Shown here: positions 1 through 10,719 of the stretch, one piece after another
How positions within the stretch are numbered: position 1 is the first letter of the stretch
Layout of the letters: the number at the start of each line of letters is the position of its first letter
Assembly (NCBI RefSeq): GCF_008364625.2
Contig: NZ_CP126604.1
Location: forward strand, 1,302,001-1,366,000
Direction: 5' to 3'
Source: Enterobacter dykesii
Lineage (GTDB): Bacteria; Pseudomonadota; Gammaproteobacteria; Enterobacterales; Enterobacteriaceae
DNA length: 64,000 nucleotides
Made by a program: the position numbers and the translations under genes
Notes under the pieces: generated by a model
Database searches by the model: none
Seen by the model: the letters and a program-made list of their open reading frames with translations, nothing else
Told to the model about the DNA's origin: nothing

Positions 1-372
1 ATTGCCCAGGTGACCGCGGCGGCGCTGGCGAGCGAGAACAAAGCCCTGTCGCACCCGCACAGCGTGGACAGCCTGCCAACGTCAGCGAACCAGGAAGATC
101 ACGTTTCGATGGCACCGGCTGCCGGGCGTCGTCTCTGGGAAATGGCCTCCAATACCCGCGGCGTGCTGGCGGTGGAATGGCTGGCGGCAAGTCAGGGTAT
201 CGATCTGCGTGAAGGGCTAAAATCGAGCCCGCTGCTGGAGCAGGCGCGTCATGTACTGCGCGAGCACGTATCGCACTACGATGACGACCGCTTCTTTGCG
301 CCGGATATTGATAAGGCGATGCAGCTTCTGGAAGAGGGGCGGCTGGTGGGGTTGTTGCCGCCGGTGCTGTGA
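1..372 (+). CDS. hutH: histidine ammonia-lyase, C-terminal part
   Basis: The window opens inside this gene. About 123 C-terminal residues are present, and the frame is open from base 1, so the GTG at base 10 is not a real start. The segment with QEDHVSM and the following AAGRRLWEM, and the ending GLLPPVL, are typical of the C-terminal helical domain of HutH, which deaminates L-histidine to urocanate in the first step of histidine use. The catalytic MIO loop (Ala-Ser-Gly) lies outside the window. In several enterics the hut genes lie beside ybhB-bioA, which agrees with the neighbours here. The family is about 500 residues long, so roughly three quarters is missing. The alternative is another aromatic amino acid lyase, which I think unlikely. 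Confidence 0.9.
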   Translation: MAQVTAAALASENKALSHPHSVDSLPTSANQEDHVSMAPAAGRRLWEMASNTRGVLAVEWLAASQGIDLREGLKSSPLLEQARHVLREHVSHYDDDRFFAPDIDKAMQLLEEGRLVGLLPPVL

Positions 373-386
373 TTTTTTTGCCCAAA

Positions 387-420
387 CCCTCTCCCTGTGG
401 GAGAGGGCATTAGCCCGCAC
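387..420. repeat. convergent-junction hairpin repeat, copy 1
   Basis: CCCTCTCCC and GGGAGAGGG form a 9-bp stem with a 3-nt loop, followed by a tail that ends CCGCAC. It fills the gap between hutH and ybhB, which converge, and could act as a two-way terminator. Related copies occur at 9422, 14219, 46090 and 61768. Confidence 0.8.
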
Positions 421-422
421 TA

Positions 423-899
423 TTATGAATACATCGCCGTAATCGACGCGCTGCCCAGCGAATGGAAATGCACGTTAAACCCCACCATCGCGCCGCTCGC
501 CCCTTCATCGACCTCAATCTTCTCCACATCCAGCGCGTGCACCGTGAAGATATAGCGGTGGGTTTCCCCTTTTGGCGGCGCCGCGCCGCCGTAGCCCGCT
601 TTACCAAAATCGGTGCGCGTCTGAACAGCGCCTTCAGGCAGGGCAACCAGGTCTGAACCGGAACCCTGCGGCAGGACGCGCGTGTCGGCAGGCAGGTTCG
701 CCACAATCCAGTGCCACCAGCCGGAGCCGGTAGGCGCATCCGGGTCGTAGCAGGTCACGACAAAGCTTTTGGTTCCGGCCGGAACCTCGTCCCACGCCAG
801 GTGCGGGGAGATATTGTCTCCCTGATACCCCATGCCGTTGAATACGTGGCGTTCCGGCAGTTTTTCACCGTCGCGCAGATCTTTACTGATGATTTTCAT
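423..899 (-). CDS. ybhB: YbhB, PEBP/Raf-kinase-inhibitor-like protein
   Basis: 158 residues from the ATG at 899 (MKIISKDL), equal to the length of E. coli YbhB; an in-frame ATG 11 codons upstream would add an atypical leader. It carries the phosphatidylethanolamine-binding-protein fold signatures: DPDAPTGSGWWHW near residues 55-67 and a later HRYIFTVHALD stretch. There is no signal peptide, so it should be cytosolic. The E. coli structure shows a small anion-binding pocket but the physiological ligand is not settled. It stands alone, converging with hutH and running in the same direction as bioA, from which it is separated by about 50 bp. The family assignment is firm and the role is unknown. 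Confidence 0.92.
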   Translation of the reverse strand: MKIISKDLRDGEKLPERHVFNGMGYQGDNISPHLAWDEVPAGTKSFVVTCYDPDAPTGSGWWHWIVANLPADTRVLPQGSGSDLVALPEGAVQTRTDFGKAGYGGAAPPKGETHRYIFTVHALDVEKIEVDEGASGAMVGFNVHFHSLGSASITAMYS

Positions 900-947
900 A
901 CGGTTTACCCTCGTTGATCGCTCGTTCAGCAAGTGTAATGCATAGGG

Positions 948-2237
948 TTATATCGTGAAATGCGCGGGAATGTTAACGGCTGTTACAACCGCGTCGGTTA
1001 ATTTACGCAGCTGCTCCTGCGTAATGCTGTACGGCGGCATCAGGTAGATAAGCTTGCCGAAAGGCCGCACCCAGACGCCCTGCTCAACGAAGAAGCGCTG
1101 CAGGGCCGCCATATTCACCGGATGGGTGGTTTCAATCACCCCGATGGCGCCCAGCACGCGCACGTCTGCCACGAAATTCGCGCCCGAGGCGGCGCTCAGC
1201 TCGTCTTTCAGCTGCGCCTCAATCGCCGCCACCTGCATCTGCCACTCGCCGCTCTCCAGAATGGCGAGGCTTTCGCTTGCGACGGCGCAGGCGAGAGGAT
1301 TACCCATAAACGTCGGGCCGTGCATAAAGCAGCCCGCCTCGCCGTCGCTGATGGTGTCGGCCACCTGGCGGGTCGTGAGCGTGGCGGAGAGCGTCATGGT
1401 GCCGCCGGTCAGCGCTTTACCCAGACACAGAATATCCGGCGCAATGCCCGCATGCTCGCAGGCAAACAGCTTGCCGGTGCGGCCAAAGCCGGTGGCGATC
1501 TCATCGGCAATCAGCAAAATGCCCTCGCGGTCGCACATCTTGCGAATACGCCTCAGCCATTCCGGATGGTACATCCTCATTCCGCCTGCGCCCTGCACAA
1601 CCGGCTCCAGGATCACGGCGGCGATTTCATGGCGATGCGCCGCCATCAGCCGGGCGAAACCGACCATGTCCATCTCGTTCCACTCGCCGTCGAAGCGGCT
1701 CTGCGGGGCCGGAGCGAACAGGTTTTCCGGCAGATAGCCCTTCCACAGGCTGTGCATGGAGTTGTCCGGATCGCACACCGACATCGCCCCGAAGGTATCC
1801 CCGTGATAGCCGTTGCGGAAGGTGAGGAACCGCTGGCGCGTTTCGCCCTTCGCGTGCCAGTACTGCAGCGCCATTTTCATCGCCACTTCCACCGCCACGG
1901 AGCCGGAATCGGCCAGGAACACGCGCTCCAGCGAGTCAGGCGTCATCGCCACCAGACGGCGGCATAAATCCACCGCGGGCCGATGGGTGATTCCGCCAAA
2001 CATCACGTGCGACATCTGGTCAATCTGGGCCTTCATCGCCGCATTCAGGCGCGGGTGGTTGTACCCGTGAATGGCCGCCCACCACGAAGACATCCCATCA
2101 ACCAGCCGTTCGCCGCTGGCGAGGTGCAGCTCGCAGCCGTGGGCGGAGGCCACCGGATAGACGGGAAGAGGGCGGGTGGTGGAGGTGTAAGGGTGCCAGA
2201 TATGCTGCTTGTCGAAGGCGAGATCGTCCTGGGTCAT
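948..2237 (-). CDS. bioA: adenosylmethionine-8-amino-7-oxononanoate aminotransferase
   Basis: 429 residues from the ATG at 2237, the same length as E. coli BioA. The upstream in-frame ATG at 2255 falls inside the bio operator, so it is rejected. The enzyme uses PLP and S-adenosylmethionine as amino donor to convert KAPA to DAPA in biotin synthesis. Visible signatures are IWHPYTS near the N-terminus, the [13 protein letters not shown] block, [16 protein letters not shown], the class III aminotransferase stretch [16 protein letters not shown], and the PLP-lysine region CLGKALTGG near residue 274. It is transcribed divergently from bioBFCD across a shared BirA operator, so both arms should be repressed when biotin is plentiful. 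Confidence 0.97.
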   Translation of the reverse strand: MTQDDLAFDKQHIWHPYTSTTRPLPVYPVASAHGCELHLASGERLVDGMSSWWAAIHGYNHPRLNAAMKAQIDQMSHVMFGGITHRPAVDLCRRLVAMTPDSLERVFLADSGSVAVEVAMKMALQYWHAKGETRQRFLTFRNGYHGDTFGAMSVCDPDNSMHSLWKGYLPENLFAPAPQSRFDGEWNEMDMVGFARLMAAHRHEIAAVILEPVVQGAGGMRMYHPEWLRRIRKMCDREGILLIADEIATGFGRTGKLFACEHAGIAPDILCLGKALTGGTMTLSATLTTRQVADTISDGEAGCFMHGPTFMGNPLACAVASESLAILESGEWQMQVAAIEAQLKDELSAASGANFVADVRVLGAIGVIETTHPVNMAALQRFFVEQGVWVRPFGKLIYLMPPYSITQEQLRKLTDAVVTAVNIPAHFTI

Positions 2238-2244
2238 AATCGAC

Positions 2245-2278
2245 TTGTAAACCATTTTGAAAAGTTTTAGGTTTACGA
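2245..2278. promoter_or_regulatory. bio operator (BirA site) between bioA and bioB
   Basis: TTGTAAACC at 2245-2253 and GGTTTACGA at 2270-2278 are separated by 16 bp, the arrangement of the E. coli BirA-biotinyl-AMP operator; only one base breaks the symmetry. It lies between the divergent bioA and bioB starts and overlaps the space where both promoters must be. Confidence 0.93.
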
Positions 2279-2323
2279 GTATAAACCGAACCGAAAATTA
2301 ACAAAACCCTTTGGAGAAGCCCC

Positions 2324-3364
2324 ATGGCTCACCACGCACGCTGGACGATGTCGCAAGTCACTGAATTATTCAACAAACCTTTCCTTGAGCTGATGTTCGA
2401 AGCCCAACAGGTGCATCGTCAGCACTTCGATCCGCGCCACGTTCAGGTCAGCACGCTGCTGTCGATCAAAACCGGTGCCTGTCCTGAAGACTGCAAATAT
2501 TGCCCGCAGAGCGCGCGCTACAAAACCGGCCTGGAATCCGAACGGCTGATGGAGGTGGAGCAGGTGCTCGACTCGGCGCGCAAGGCGAAAAACGCCGGCT
2601 CGACCCGCTTCTGCATGGGCGCGGCGTGGAAGAACCCGCACGATCGCGACATGCCGTATCTGGAGCAGATGGTGAAGGGCGTGAAGGAGATGGGCCTCGA
2701 AGCCTGTATGACGCTCGGCACGCTCAACGACGAGCAGGCGCAGCGCCTCTCCGCGGCGGGGCTGGACTACTACAACCACAACCTCGACACCTCGCCGGAG
2801 TTTTACGGCAACATCATCACCACGCGGACCTATCAGGAGCGTCTGGACACGCTGGATAAAGTGCGCGATGCGGGGATCAAGGTCTGCTCGGGCGGTATTG
2901 TCGGTTTAGGCGAAACGGTGAAAGACCGCGCGGGCCTGCTGCTGCAGCTGGCGAACCTGCCGACTCCGCCGGAAAGCGTACCGATCAACATGCTGGTGAA
3001 GGTTAAAGGGACGCCGCTGGCGGATAACGAGGACGTGGATGCGTTTGATTTTATTCGCACCATTGCGGTGGCGCGCATCATGATGCCGACCTCTTTCGTG
3101 CGCCTCTCTGCCGGTCGCGAGCAGATGAACGAGCAGACCCAGGCGATGTGCTTTATGGCCGGAGCCAACTCCATCTTCTACGGCTGCAAGCTGCTGACCA
3201 CGCCGAACCCGGAAGAGGACAAAGACGTTCAGCTGTTCCGCAAGCTGGGGCTTAACCCGCATCAGACCGAAGTGCTGACGGGCGATAACGAGCAACAGCA
3301 GCAGCTGGAGCAGCAGATTTTCAACGCCGACACCGATCAGTTCTACAACGCGGCAGCCGTATGA
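2324..3364 (+). CDS. bioB: biotin synthase
   Basis: 346 residues, identical in length to E. coli BioB. This radical-SAM enzyme inserts sulfur into dethiobiotin to make biotin. The radical-SAM cluster motif CPEDCKYC gives cysteines near 53, 57 and 60. Conserved [13 protein letters not shown] and GLGETVKDR stretches follow, and the C-terminus YNAAAV matches the family ending. It is first in the rightward biotin operon. The stop overlaps the bioF start (ATGA), implying translational coupling. The Shine-Dalgarno GGAG precedes the ATG at 2324. Confidence 0.98.
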   Translation: MAHHARWTMSQVTELFNKPFLELMFEAQQVHRQHFDPRHVQVSTLLSIKTGACPEDCKYCPQSARYKTGLESERLMEVEQVLDSARKAKNAGSTRFCMGAAWKNPHDRDMPYLEQMVKGVKEMGLEACMTLGTLNDEQAQRLSAAGLDYYNHNLDTSPEFYGNIITTRTYQERLDTLDKVRDAGIKVCSGGIVGLGETVKDRAGLLLQLANLPTPPESVPINMLVKVKGTPLADNEDVDAFDFIRTIAVARIMMPTSFVRLSAGREQMNEQTQAMCFMAGANSIFYGCKLLTTPNPEEDKDVQLFRKLGLNPHQTEVLTGDNEQQQQLEQQIFNADTDQFYNAAAV

Positions 3365-4518
3365 CCTGGCAGGCACGCATTAATACCGCGCTGGACGAAC
3401 GCCGGGCGGCAGAGGCGTTTCGCGTTCGCAGGGTGGTGGAAAACGGCGCGGGCCGTTTTCTTACCCGCGAGGGGCGGCAGTTTTGTAATTTCTCCAGCAA
3501 CGACTATCTCGGGCTGAGCCAGCATCCGGCCATCATCCGCGCCTGGCAGCAGGGTGCGGAGCGGTTTGGCGTGGGCAGCGGCGGCTCGGGACACGTCAGC
3601 GGATACACCACCGCGCATCAGGCGCTGGAAGAGGCGCTTGCCGACTGGCTCGGCTACCCGCGCGCGCTGCTGTTCATCTCCGGCTTTGCCGCCAATCAGG
3701 CGGTTATTACCGCCTTGATGGGAAAAGAGGACCGCATTGTCGCCGACCGCCTGAGCCACGCCTCACTGCTGGAGGCGGCAAATTTAAGCCCGGCGCAGCT
3801 GCGCCGCTTTGCCCATAACGATGCGGGGCAGCTCGCCGCGCTGCTGGATAAACCCTGCGACGGACAGCAGCTGGCGGTCACGGAAGGGGTATTCAGCATG
3901 GACGGCGACAGCGCGCCGCTTGCCGCGCTGCACGAGGCCGCAAAACGGCAAAACGCCTGGCTGCTGGTCGACGATGCCCACGGCACTGGCGTAATGGGCG
4001 ACGAAGGTCGCGGCAGCGCGCATCAGCAAAACGTAAAGCCCGAGCTGCTGATTGTCACCTTCGGTAAGGGCTTTGGCGCCAGCGGCGCCGCCGTGCTGTG
4101 CAGCGAGTCCGTCGCCGACTATCTGCTGCAGTTTGCCCGACATTTGATCTACAGCACCAGCATGCCCCCGGCGCAGGCCGTGGCGCTGTCTGCGTCGCTG
4201 GCGGTAATACGCAGCGCGGAAGGGGATGAACGTCGCCAGCGGCTGGCAGAGCATATTGCCCGCTTCCGTCAGGGATTAGCGGCGCTGCCCTTCCACAGTC
4301 CCGATTCGCAGAGCGCTATCCAGCCGGTGATTGTCGGCGAAAACGGCCGCGCGCTGGCGCTGGCACAGGCGCTGCGCGAGCGCGGCATGTGGGTCACCGC
4401 CATCCGCCCGCCAACGGTCCCGCCAGGTACCGCGCGGCTGCGTTTAACTCTGACGGCGGCGCATGAGGCGCGGGATATCCAGACGCTGCTGGAGGCGCTC
4501 CATGACGCCGGTGAATAA
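3361..4518 (+). CDS. bioF: 8-amino-7-oxononanoate synthase
   Basis: 385 residues, close to the 384 of E. coli BioF. This PLP enzyme condenses pimeloyl-ACP with L-alanine to give KAPA. The motifs present are [11 protein letters not shown] near residue 42, [10 protein letters not shown], the DDAHGTG aspartate region, and [14 protein letters not shown], where the lysine near 236 holds PLP. It overlaps bioB by 4 nt at the start and bioC by 17 nt at the end, so the arm bioBFCD is tightly packed. Confidence 0.97.
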   Translation: MTWQARINTALDERRAAEAFRVRRVVENGAGRFLTREGRQFCNFSSNDYLGLSQHPAIIRAWQQGAERFGVGSGGSGHVSGYTTAHQALEEALADWLGYPRALLFISGFAANQAVITALMGKEDRIVADRLSHASLLEAANLSPAQLRRFAHNDAGQLAALLDKPCDGQQLAVTEGVFSMDGDSAPLAALHEAAKRQNAWLLVDDAHGTGVMGDEGRGSAHQQNVKPELLIVTFGKGFGASGAAVLCSESVADYLLQFARHLIYSTSMPPAQAVALSASLAVIRSAEGDERRQRLAEHIARFRQGLAALPFHSPDSQSAIQPVIVGENGRALALAQALRERGMWVTAIRPPTVPPGTARLRLTLTAAHEARDIQTLLEALHDAGE

Positions 4519-5257
4519 GCAGGCCGTTGCGGCGGCATTCGGTCGCGCCGCGCAGAGCTATTCGCAGCACGATGAGCTGCAGCGTTTGAGCGCGCAGGGG
4601 CTTCTGGCCGCCCTTGGCGAGAACCGCTTCCCGCAGGTGCTGGACGCCGGCTGTGGTCCCGGCAGCAACAGCCGCTACTGGCGCGGGGCGGGAAGCCAGG
4701 TTACGGCTATCGACCTCTCGGACCAGATGCTCGACGAGGCGCGTCAGCGGCAGGCAGCGGATCGCTATCTGCTGGCTGATATCGAGGCGATCCCGCTGGC
4801 GGATGCGCAGTTCGATCTGGTCTGGAGCCATCTGGCGGTTCAGTGGTGCAGCAGCCTGCCGCAGGCCCTGCGCGAGCTTTATCGCGTCGCGCGACCGGGC
4901 GGGATGGTGGCCTTTACCACCCTGCTGGAAAGTTCGCTGCCGGAGCTAAATCAGGCGTGGAAAGCGGTGGATGAGCAGCCGCACGCTAACCGTTTTTTAT
5001 CGCATGAGCAGGTGACGCAGGCGCTGGCAGGCTGGCGCTACCGCAGCGTGGTGCAGACCATCACGCTTAATTTTAGCGATGCGTTCAGTGCCATGCGTTC
5101 GCTGAAGGGCATCGGGGCCACGCACCTGCATACCGGACGCGAGAAAAAACCGCTCACCCGCGGTCAGCTGCAGCGTCTGGAGCTGGCCTGGCCGCAGCAG
5201 CGGGGACATTTCCCGCTCTCTTATCAACTTTTTCATGGGATTATCGAACGTGACTGA
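4502..5257 (+). CDS. bioC: malonyl-ACP O-methyltransferase
   Basis: 251 residues from the ATG at 4502, the exact length of E. coli BioC. The ATG at 4463 would put 13 arginine-rich residues in front and lies inside bioF, so it is rejected. BioC methylates malonyl-ACP so that fatty-acid synthesis can build the pimeloyl chain. SAM-binding motif I is [12 protein letters not shown] near residues 45-56, followed by ITAIDLS-like and [16 protein letters not shown] motifs. It overlaps bioF upstream and the bioD start downstream. The BioH esterase partner is not in the window. Confidence 0.95.
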   Translation: MTPVNKQAVAAAFGRAAQSYSQHDELQRLSAQGLLAALGENRFPQVLDAGCGPGSNSRYWRGAGSQVTAIDLSDQMLDEARQRQAADRYLLADIEAIPLADAQFDLVWSHLAVQWCSSLPQALRELYRVARPGGMVAFTTLLESSLPELNQAWKAVDEQPHANRFLSHEQVTQALAGWRYRSVVQTITLNFSDAFSAMRSLKGIGATHLHTGREKKPLTRGQLQRLELAWPQQRGHFPLSYQLFHGIIERD

Positions 5258-5951
5258 ACGTTATTTTGTCACCGGAACGGATACGGAAGTGGGCAAAACG
5301 GTGGCCAGCTCGGCGCTGCTGCAGGCGGCGCGAAAGCTCGGAAAAAACACCGCCGGGTATAAGCCGGTTGCTTCCGGCAGCGAGATGACGGCGGAAGGAT
5401 TACGCAACACCGACGCGCTGGCGCTCCAGCGTAACAGCACGCGTGAGCTTGCCTATTCCGCGGTGAATCCGTACACCTTTGCCGAGCCGACCTCGCCGCA
5501 CATCATCAGCGCTGACGAAGGTCGTCCGATTGATTTCACCGTGCTGTCAGCCGGGTTACGGACGCTGGAAAGCCAGGCCGACTGGGTGCTGGTGGAAGGC
5601 GCAGGCGGCTGGTTTACGCCGCTTTCGGACGTGCAGACGTTTGCTGACTGGGTGCAGGCCGAGCAGCTTCCGGTCATTCTGGTCGTCGGCATCAGGCTGG
5701 GCTGCATCAATCACGCCATGTTGACCGCGCAGGCCGTACAGCAGGCCGGGCTGACGCTGGCGGGCTGGATAGCCAACGACGTGGTTGCGCCGGGGAAACG
5801 ACACCAGGAGTATCTGGCGACGCTCAGGCGCGTACTTCCCGCCCCGTGCCTCGGGGAAATTCCCTGGCTTGCTGACGGCGCGGAAAATGCCGACACCGGG
5901 CGTTATCTCGATCTCAGCGTCTTGCTTCCCGCGACATCCAGTGCGCGATAA
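5250..5951 (+). CDS. bioD: dethiobiotin synthetase
   Basis: 233 residues from the GTG at 5250, which overlaps the bioC stop by 8 nt. The upstream ATG at 5235 would add five residues not seen in the family. BioD closes the ureido ring of DAPA with CO2 and ATP. The P-loop [10 protein letters not shown] is at residues 8-17; the VLVEGAGGW and [17 protein letters not shown] motifs are family-specific. It is about eight residues longer at the C-terminus than the 225-residue E. coli BioD1, and its last 38 bp overlap the opposing ATPase gene, suggesting that junction was rearranged. Confidence 0.95.
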   Translation: MTERYFVTGTDTEVGKTVASSALLQAARKLGKNTAGYKPVASGSEMTAEGLRNTDALALQRNSTRELAYSAVNPYTFAEPTSPHIISADEGRPIDFTVLSAGLRTLESQADWVLVEGAGGWFTPLSDVQTFADWVQAEQLPVILVVGIRLGCINHAMLTAQAVQQAGLTLAGWIANDVVAPGKRHQEYLATLRRVLPAPCLGEIPWLADGAENADTGRYLDLSVLLPATSSAR

Positions 5952-6636
5952 GCTCGTCATCCAGCTCGTTAACGTGGCCCTGCGCCACGTTACGCCCGCG
6001 ATAGAGCATGCAGAAACGGTCCGCCACCCGGCGGATAAACGACAGCTGCTGCTCCGCTAACAGCACCGTCATACCTAACTCCCGGTTTAAGCGCACCAGC
6101 AGCTGCCCCAGCTTCTGGGCGAAGCTGTGTCCTGCGCCGTGCAGGGGCTCATCGAGGATCAGCAGGTGCGGGCGGTTCACCAGCGCATTAGCCAGCGCCA
6201 GCTGATACTGATCGTCCGGAGAGAGCGTATTGGCGCGGGCCTGTCGCAATGCGTAGAGCGCCGGAAACAGGTCGTAAACGTCACTTTTCGCCTCCGGGTT
6301 GGGTTTCCCCATCGCCCGCATGGCGATATGCAGATTCTCCTCAATTGTTAACTGGGAGAAGATCCGCCTGTCCTGCGGGACATAGCCTATCCCCGGTCCT
6401 GAGCGCTGTTCTGGCGGCAGGTTAAGCAAGTCGCGCGGCGGTGCGCCCGCCTCGTGCCAGATGATGCTGCCGCTTTCAACGGGCACTCTCCCGGCGATGC
6501 AATTCATGAGGGTCGTTTTCCCCATCCCCGGCAGGCCAACGACGCCTGTACACATCCCTTGCGGAAAATCCAAATTCACGTTCCATAGCGTATGTTGACT
6601 TCCGTAAAACTGATTCACAGCACGCAGACTCAACAT
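5914..6636 (-). CDS. orphan UrtE/LivF-like ABC ATPase with degenerate signature
   Basis: 240 residues from the ATG at 6636, which has AAGGAGAG a few bases upstream; the upstream ATG at 6717 lies before the predicted promoter. It resembles UrtE/LivF ATPases of branched-chain amide or urea transporters: Walker A GLPGMGKTT at 34-42, Q-loop IGYVPQDRRIF, Walker B LLILDEP, and the family tail EQQLSFIRRVADRFCMLYRGR. The ABC signature expected as LSGGQ reads LSPDDQ, and the base after Walker B is LHGAGHS instead of TEGIQP. No permease or binding-protein gene is nearby. E. coli K-12 has no gene at this spot between bioD and uvrB. A sigma-54-type promoter and NtrC-like site precede it. Whether it hydrolyses ATP is doubtful; it may be decaying or may have a regulatory role. 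Confidence 0.8.
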   Translation of the reverse strand: MLSLRAVNQFYGSQHTLWNVNLDFPQGMCTGVVGLPGMGKTTLMNCIAGRVPVESGSIIWHEAGAPPRDLLNLPPEQRSGPGIGYVPQDRRIFSQLTIEENLHIAMRAMGKPNPEAKSDVYDLFPALYALRQARANTLSPDDQYQLALANALVNRPHLLILDEPLHGAGHSFAQKLGQLLVRLNRELGMTVLLAEQQLSFIRRVADRFCMLYRGRNVAQGHVNELDDELIAHWMSREARR

Positions 6637-6682
6637 CTTTCTCTCCTTAAAAATGTGTGTAGGTGAGGCTCGGGTTTGAATC

Positions 6683-6699
6683 TGCAAAACCCCTGCCAG
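6683..6699 (-). promoter_or_regulatory. predicted sigma-54 (-24/-12) promoter of the orphan ATPase
   Basis: Read on the minus strand: TGGCAGGGGTTTTGCA, i.e. TGGCA, then TTGCA, with exactly 10 nt between the GG of -24 and the GC of -12. The predicted start falls near 6672, about 35 nt before the ATG at 6636. Only the cytosine of TGGCAC is replaced. Confidence 0.7.
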
Positions 6700-6772
6700 A
6701 AACCGAAAAGTGTTCAAAAAAAAGGCTTTTTTAGGAATAAATCACCGGAAAGTGGTCTATTAAAAACCGGAT

Positions 6773-6789
6773 TGCACATCGACGGTGCT
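6773..6789. promoter_or_regulatory. NtrC-like enhancer site upstream of the orphan ATPase
   Basis: TGCACA-TCGAC-GGTGCT matches TGCACC-N5-GGTGCA at 10 of 12 positions, with a perfect GCAC...GTGC core. Its centre is about 109 bp upstream of the predicted sigma-54 start, a spacing typical of NtrC enhancers. A further GGTGCA half-site lies at 6806-6811. Confidence 0.6.
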
Positions 6790-6968
6790 GGCGGTGGTGA
6801 GTTGTGGTGCAGAACACAAAATGATGAAAATGTGAGCAAGATCTCGTCGATTGGTTATGAATGACGCAACTGTTAATCAGCAAAAAATAGCTATAAAAAT
6901 TTTTTCCCGCCGTCTCGTGGGAAAATCCGGGAATTTGCCGAGCGCCAGTCTGCATGGGCTGGAAGCAG

Positions 6969-6991
6969 TTATCCACTATTCCTGTGGATAA
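6969..6991. promoter_or_regulatory. opposed pair of DnaA-like boxes
   Basis: TTATCCACT at 6969-6977 (8 of 9 to the TTATCCACA consensus) faces TGTGGATAA at 6983-6991 (a perfect box on the minus strand), with five bases between. DnaA has been linked to the upstream region of E. coli uvrB, so this may be a uvrB control element about 400 bp from the start codon. Confidence 0.65.
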
Positions 6992-7293
6992 CCATGTGCA
7001 TTAGAGTTAGAAAACACGCGATAAGCGAGAGAGGACGCGGCTTACGCCCAAATTGGCGCGAAACGCGGCTTTAGAAAATATCGTTTATTATTTAATTGCT
7101 TAGATAAAAGCAATTCCCGTCATGAAAGTGTCACCCGTTGCCACAAAACTATCATTACCTGGCTTGACAAATGTTAAAAAAGAAAAAGTTCTGGGGATAA
7201 CCTGACCTGACTGGTGTTTTATATTGTCTCAGTCTAAATTTTGGCCGTTATCCCACTCATCATTCAGGCGCTATGCTAAATATCCTGACATGC

Positions 7294-7313
7294 CACTGGT
7301 TTTTCATCCAGTG
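7294..7313. promoter_or_regulatory. LexA box of uvrB
   Basis: CACTGGTTTTTCATCCAGTG fits CTG-N10-CAG and resembles the E. coli uvrB SOS box. It lies 76-95 bp before the uvrB ATG, so uvrB should be induced by DNA damage. Confidence 0.88.
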
Positions 7314-7388
7314 TTTTTTACTGGCATTCCTGGCAACAACGAGTAAAATTACTCACCTGCCGCTTATAACGTCATCAGGTCGTCGCCC

Positions 7389-9404
<2,016 letters not shown>

Positions 9405-9421
9405 GTAAAGCGTTGTTTTCT

Positions 9422-9455
9422 CCCTCTCCCTATGGGAGAGGGCATCAGGCCGCAC
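9422..9455. repeat. convergent-junction hairpin repeat, copy 2
   Basis: CCCTCTCCC / GGGAGAGGG with loop TAT, then CATCAGGCCGCAC. It sits between the convergent uvrB and ybhK and shares stem and tail with the other copies. Confidence 0.8.
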
Positions 9456-9464
9456 AAAACGAAC

Positions 9465-10373
9465 CTAACCCAGCGCCTGAATCGCCTTCTCCAGCGCCTC
9501 GCGCAGCAGGTGACGGTCATGGCGATATTTAATATCACTCGCTTCCAGCGGCTCCTGCACCACCACGCGGTCGCCAATACCCGACACATCCACCTTCGGC
9601 CCCACCACGACACCGTCGATAATTTTTTTACCGACGTACTGCTCCATTAATTCAAGTTTGTCTGCCAGCGACAGGCTTGCTGCCGCCGGGCTCAGCTCAC
9701 GTCCCAGGTTACCGATGTAAACCATTGGGGCAGGAGTGCGGCGCAGCGCCTGCGCCAGCTCTTTCACCAGCAGAATCGGCATCAGGCTGGTGTAAAAACT
9801 GCCCGGACCGATCAGGATAAGATCCGCTTCCCCAATGGCCTCCACCGCTTCTCGCGTGGCGGGTACGCTCGGGTAGGTCATTAACTCCGCTGGCGGCAGG
9901 AGGAGCTGATCAATATTCACCTCGCCGTAAACTTCATGCCCTTCGGCATCGATTGCCATCAGGTCAACCGGTTGTTCAGACATGGGGATCAGGAATGCGT
10001 CCACTTTGAGCAGGTTACGGATTAAGTTAATGGCTTCCAGAGGCCGTACGCTCAGGTGATCCAATGCCTTTAACATAAGGTTTCCGAGGTTATGCCCGGA
10101 AAGTTCGCCATTGCCGCCAAAACGGTACTCAAACATCGCCGACGCGACGCTTGGCTCGGTAATTAACTGGTTCAGACAGTTGCGCATGTCTCCCCAGGCA
10201 ATGCCGCCTTCGGCACGACGAATACGCCCGGTTGAGCCGCCGTTATCGGTGGTGGTCACTATCCCTGTCAGCCTTGAGCCGAGTGACGATAAAGAGGACA
10301 TAACCCGGCCTAAGCCGTGTCCTCCGCCAAGAGCGACCACTCGGTCAAGATCCGCAAAAGTGCGATTGCGCAT
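9465..10373 (-). CDS. ybhK: YbhK, YvcK/CofD-like gluconeogenesis factor
   Basis: 302 residues, the same as E. coli YbhK. The N-terminal glycine motif [10 protein letters not shown] (about residues 14-23), GDMRNCL and [15 protein letters not shown] are characteristic of the YvcK branch of the CofD-like fold. YvcK of Bacillus is needed for growth on gluconeogenic carbon sources and for cell shape, and binds UDP-sugars; the role in enterics is less clear. It is divergent from moaA across a 346-bp control region. No catalytic role should be assumed from the CofD resemblance. Confidence 0.93.
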   Translation of the reverse strand: MRNRTFADLDRVVALGGGHGLGRVMSSLSSLGSRLTGIVTTTDNGGSTGRIRRAEGGIAWGDMRNCLNQLITEPSVASAMFEYRFGGNGELSGHNLGNLMLKALDHLSVRPLEAINLIRNLLKVDAFLIPMSEQPVDLMAIDAEGHEVYGEVNIDQLLLPPAELMTYPSVPATREAVEAIGEADLILIGPGSFYTSLMPILLVKELAQALRRTPAPMVYIGNLGRELSPAAASLSLADKLELMEQYVGKKIIDGVVVGPKVDVSGIGDRVVVQEPLEASDIKYRHDRHLLREALEKAIQALG

Positions 10374-10513
10374 ACGTATTCCTTATCACGTTCGATCGCG
10401 TAACAGTAACCTAACTACCCCTAAAAGACGATGCCTCACCCGATGCAAAATGACGTATATCAATGTGAAAATGCGGTTTTTAGGTATTCTGTAGCGAAAA
10501 TGCAGGATCGATT

Positions 10514-10537
10514 CGCTATATAGATAATTATATAGCG
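10514..10537. promoter_or_regulatory. ModE-type palindrome upstream of moaA
   Basis: CGCTATATA at 10514-10522 and TATATAGCG at 10529-10537 are perfect reverse complements around GATAAT. This has the form of ModE-molybdate sites. E. coli moaA is activated by ModE, so activation of the operon when molybdate is present is the likely meaning. Confidence 0.85.
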
Positions 10538-10609
10538 TGAAGCGATAATGGCGTCGTCAGAATTTCCGCGCTACTATCGCCCTAACCACGTTTTCAAAAT
10601 TGAAAACAT

Positions 10610-10719
10610 ACACTCTAGCCCTTGTGCCTGTGTCGAAAGATATGGCGCTCTGGCCGTGGCGAATTTGCCACCAGGGTACAGAAAGAAATGACTGTGCCTC
10701 CCGATCTGGAAAGGTGTAC
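10610..10719 (+). ncRNA. Moco RNA (molybdenum cofactor riboswitch) in the moaA leader
   Basis: The moaA leader closely follows the E. coli moaA leader that defined the Moco RNA motif. It includes the hairpin GTGGC-N6-GCCAC at 10656-10671, the AAAGATATGGCGCTCTGG block before it, and the ACTGTGCCTCCCGATCTGG block near the ribosome site. Binding of molybdenum cofactor is expected to lower moaA expression. Ends are approximate. Confidence 0.85.

Larger units (their letters stand above)
6637..7388. other. long intergenic control region between the orphan ATPase and uvrB
   Basis: 752 bp with no convincing gene. From the left it holds the ATPase leader, the predicted sigma-54 promoter, the NtrC-like site, a pair of opposed DnaA-like boxes at 6969-6991, an AT-rich stretch around 7075-7110, a TTGACA-type hexamer near 7164, and the uvrB LexA box at 7294. 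The short open frames here lack ribosome sites. Confidence 0.7.
10374..10719. other. ybhK-moaA divergent control region
   Basis: 346 bp without a real gene. It contains the ybhK leader, a ModE-type palindrome at 10514-10537 and the moaA leader RNA from about 10610. A reading frame open from 10600 in the moaA frame lies in the leader and should not be used as the start. Confidence 0.8.

Noticed and set aside
2238-2255. Longer bioA start at 2255
   Set aside because: That ATG lies inside the BirA operator and would add six residues absent from E. coli BioA.
10600-10719. Longer moaA start at 10600
   Set aside because: The extra 40 codons lie within the conserved Moco RNA leader; starting at 10720 gives the family length of 329.
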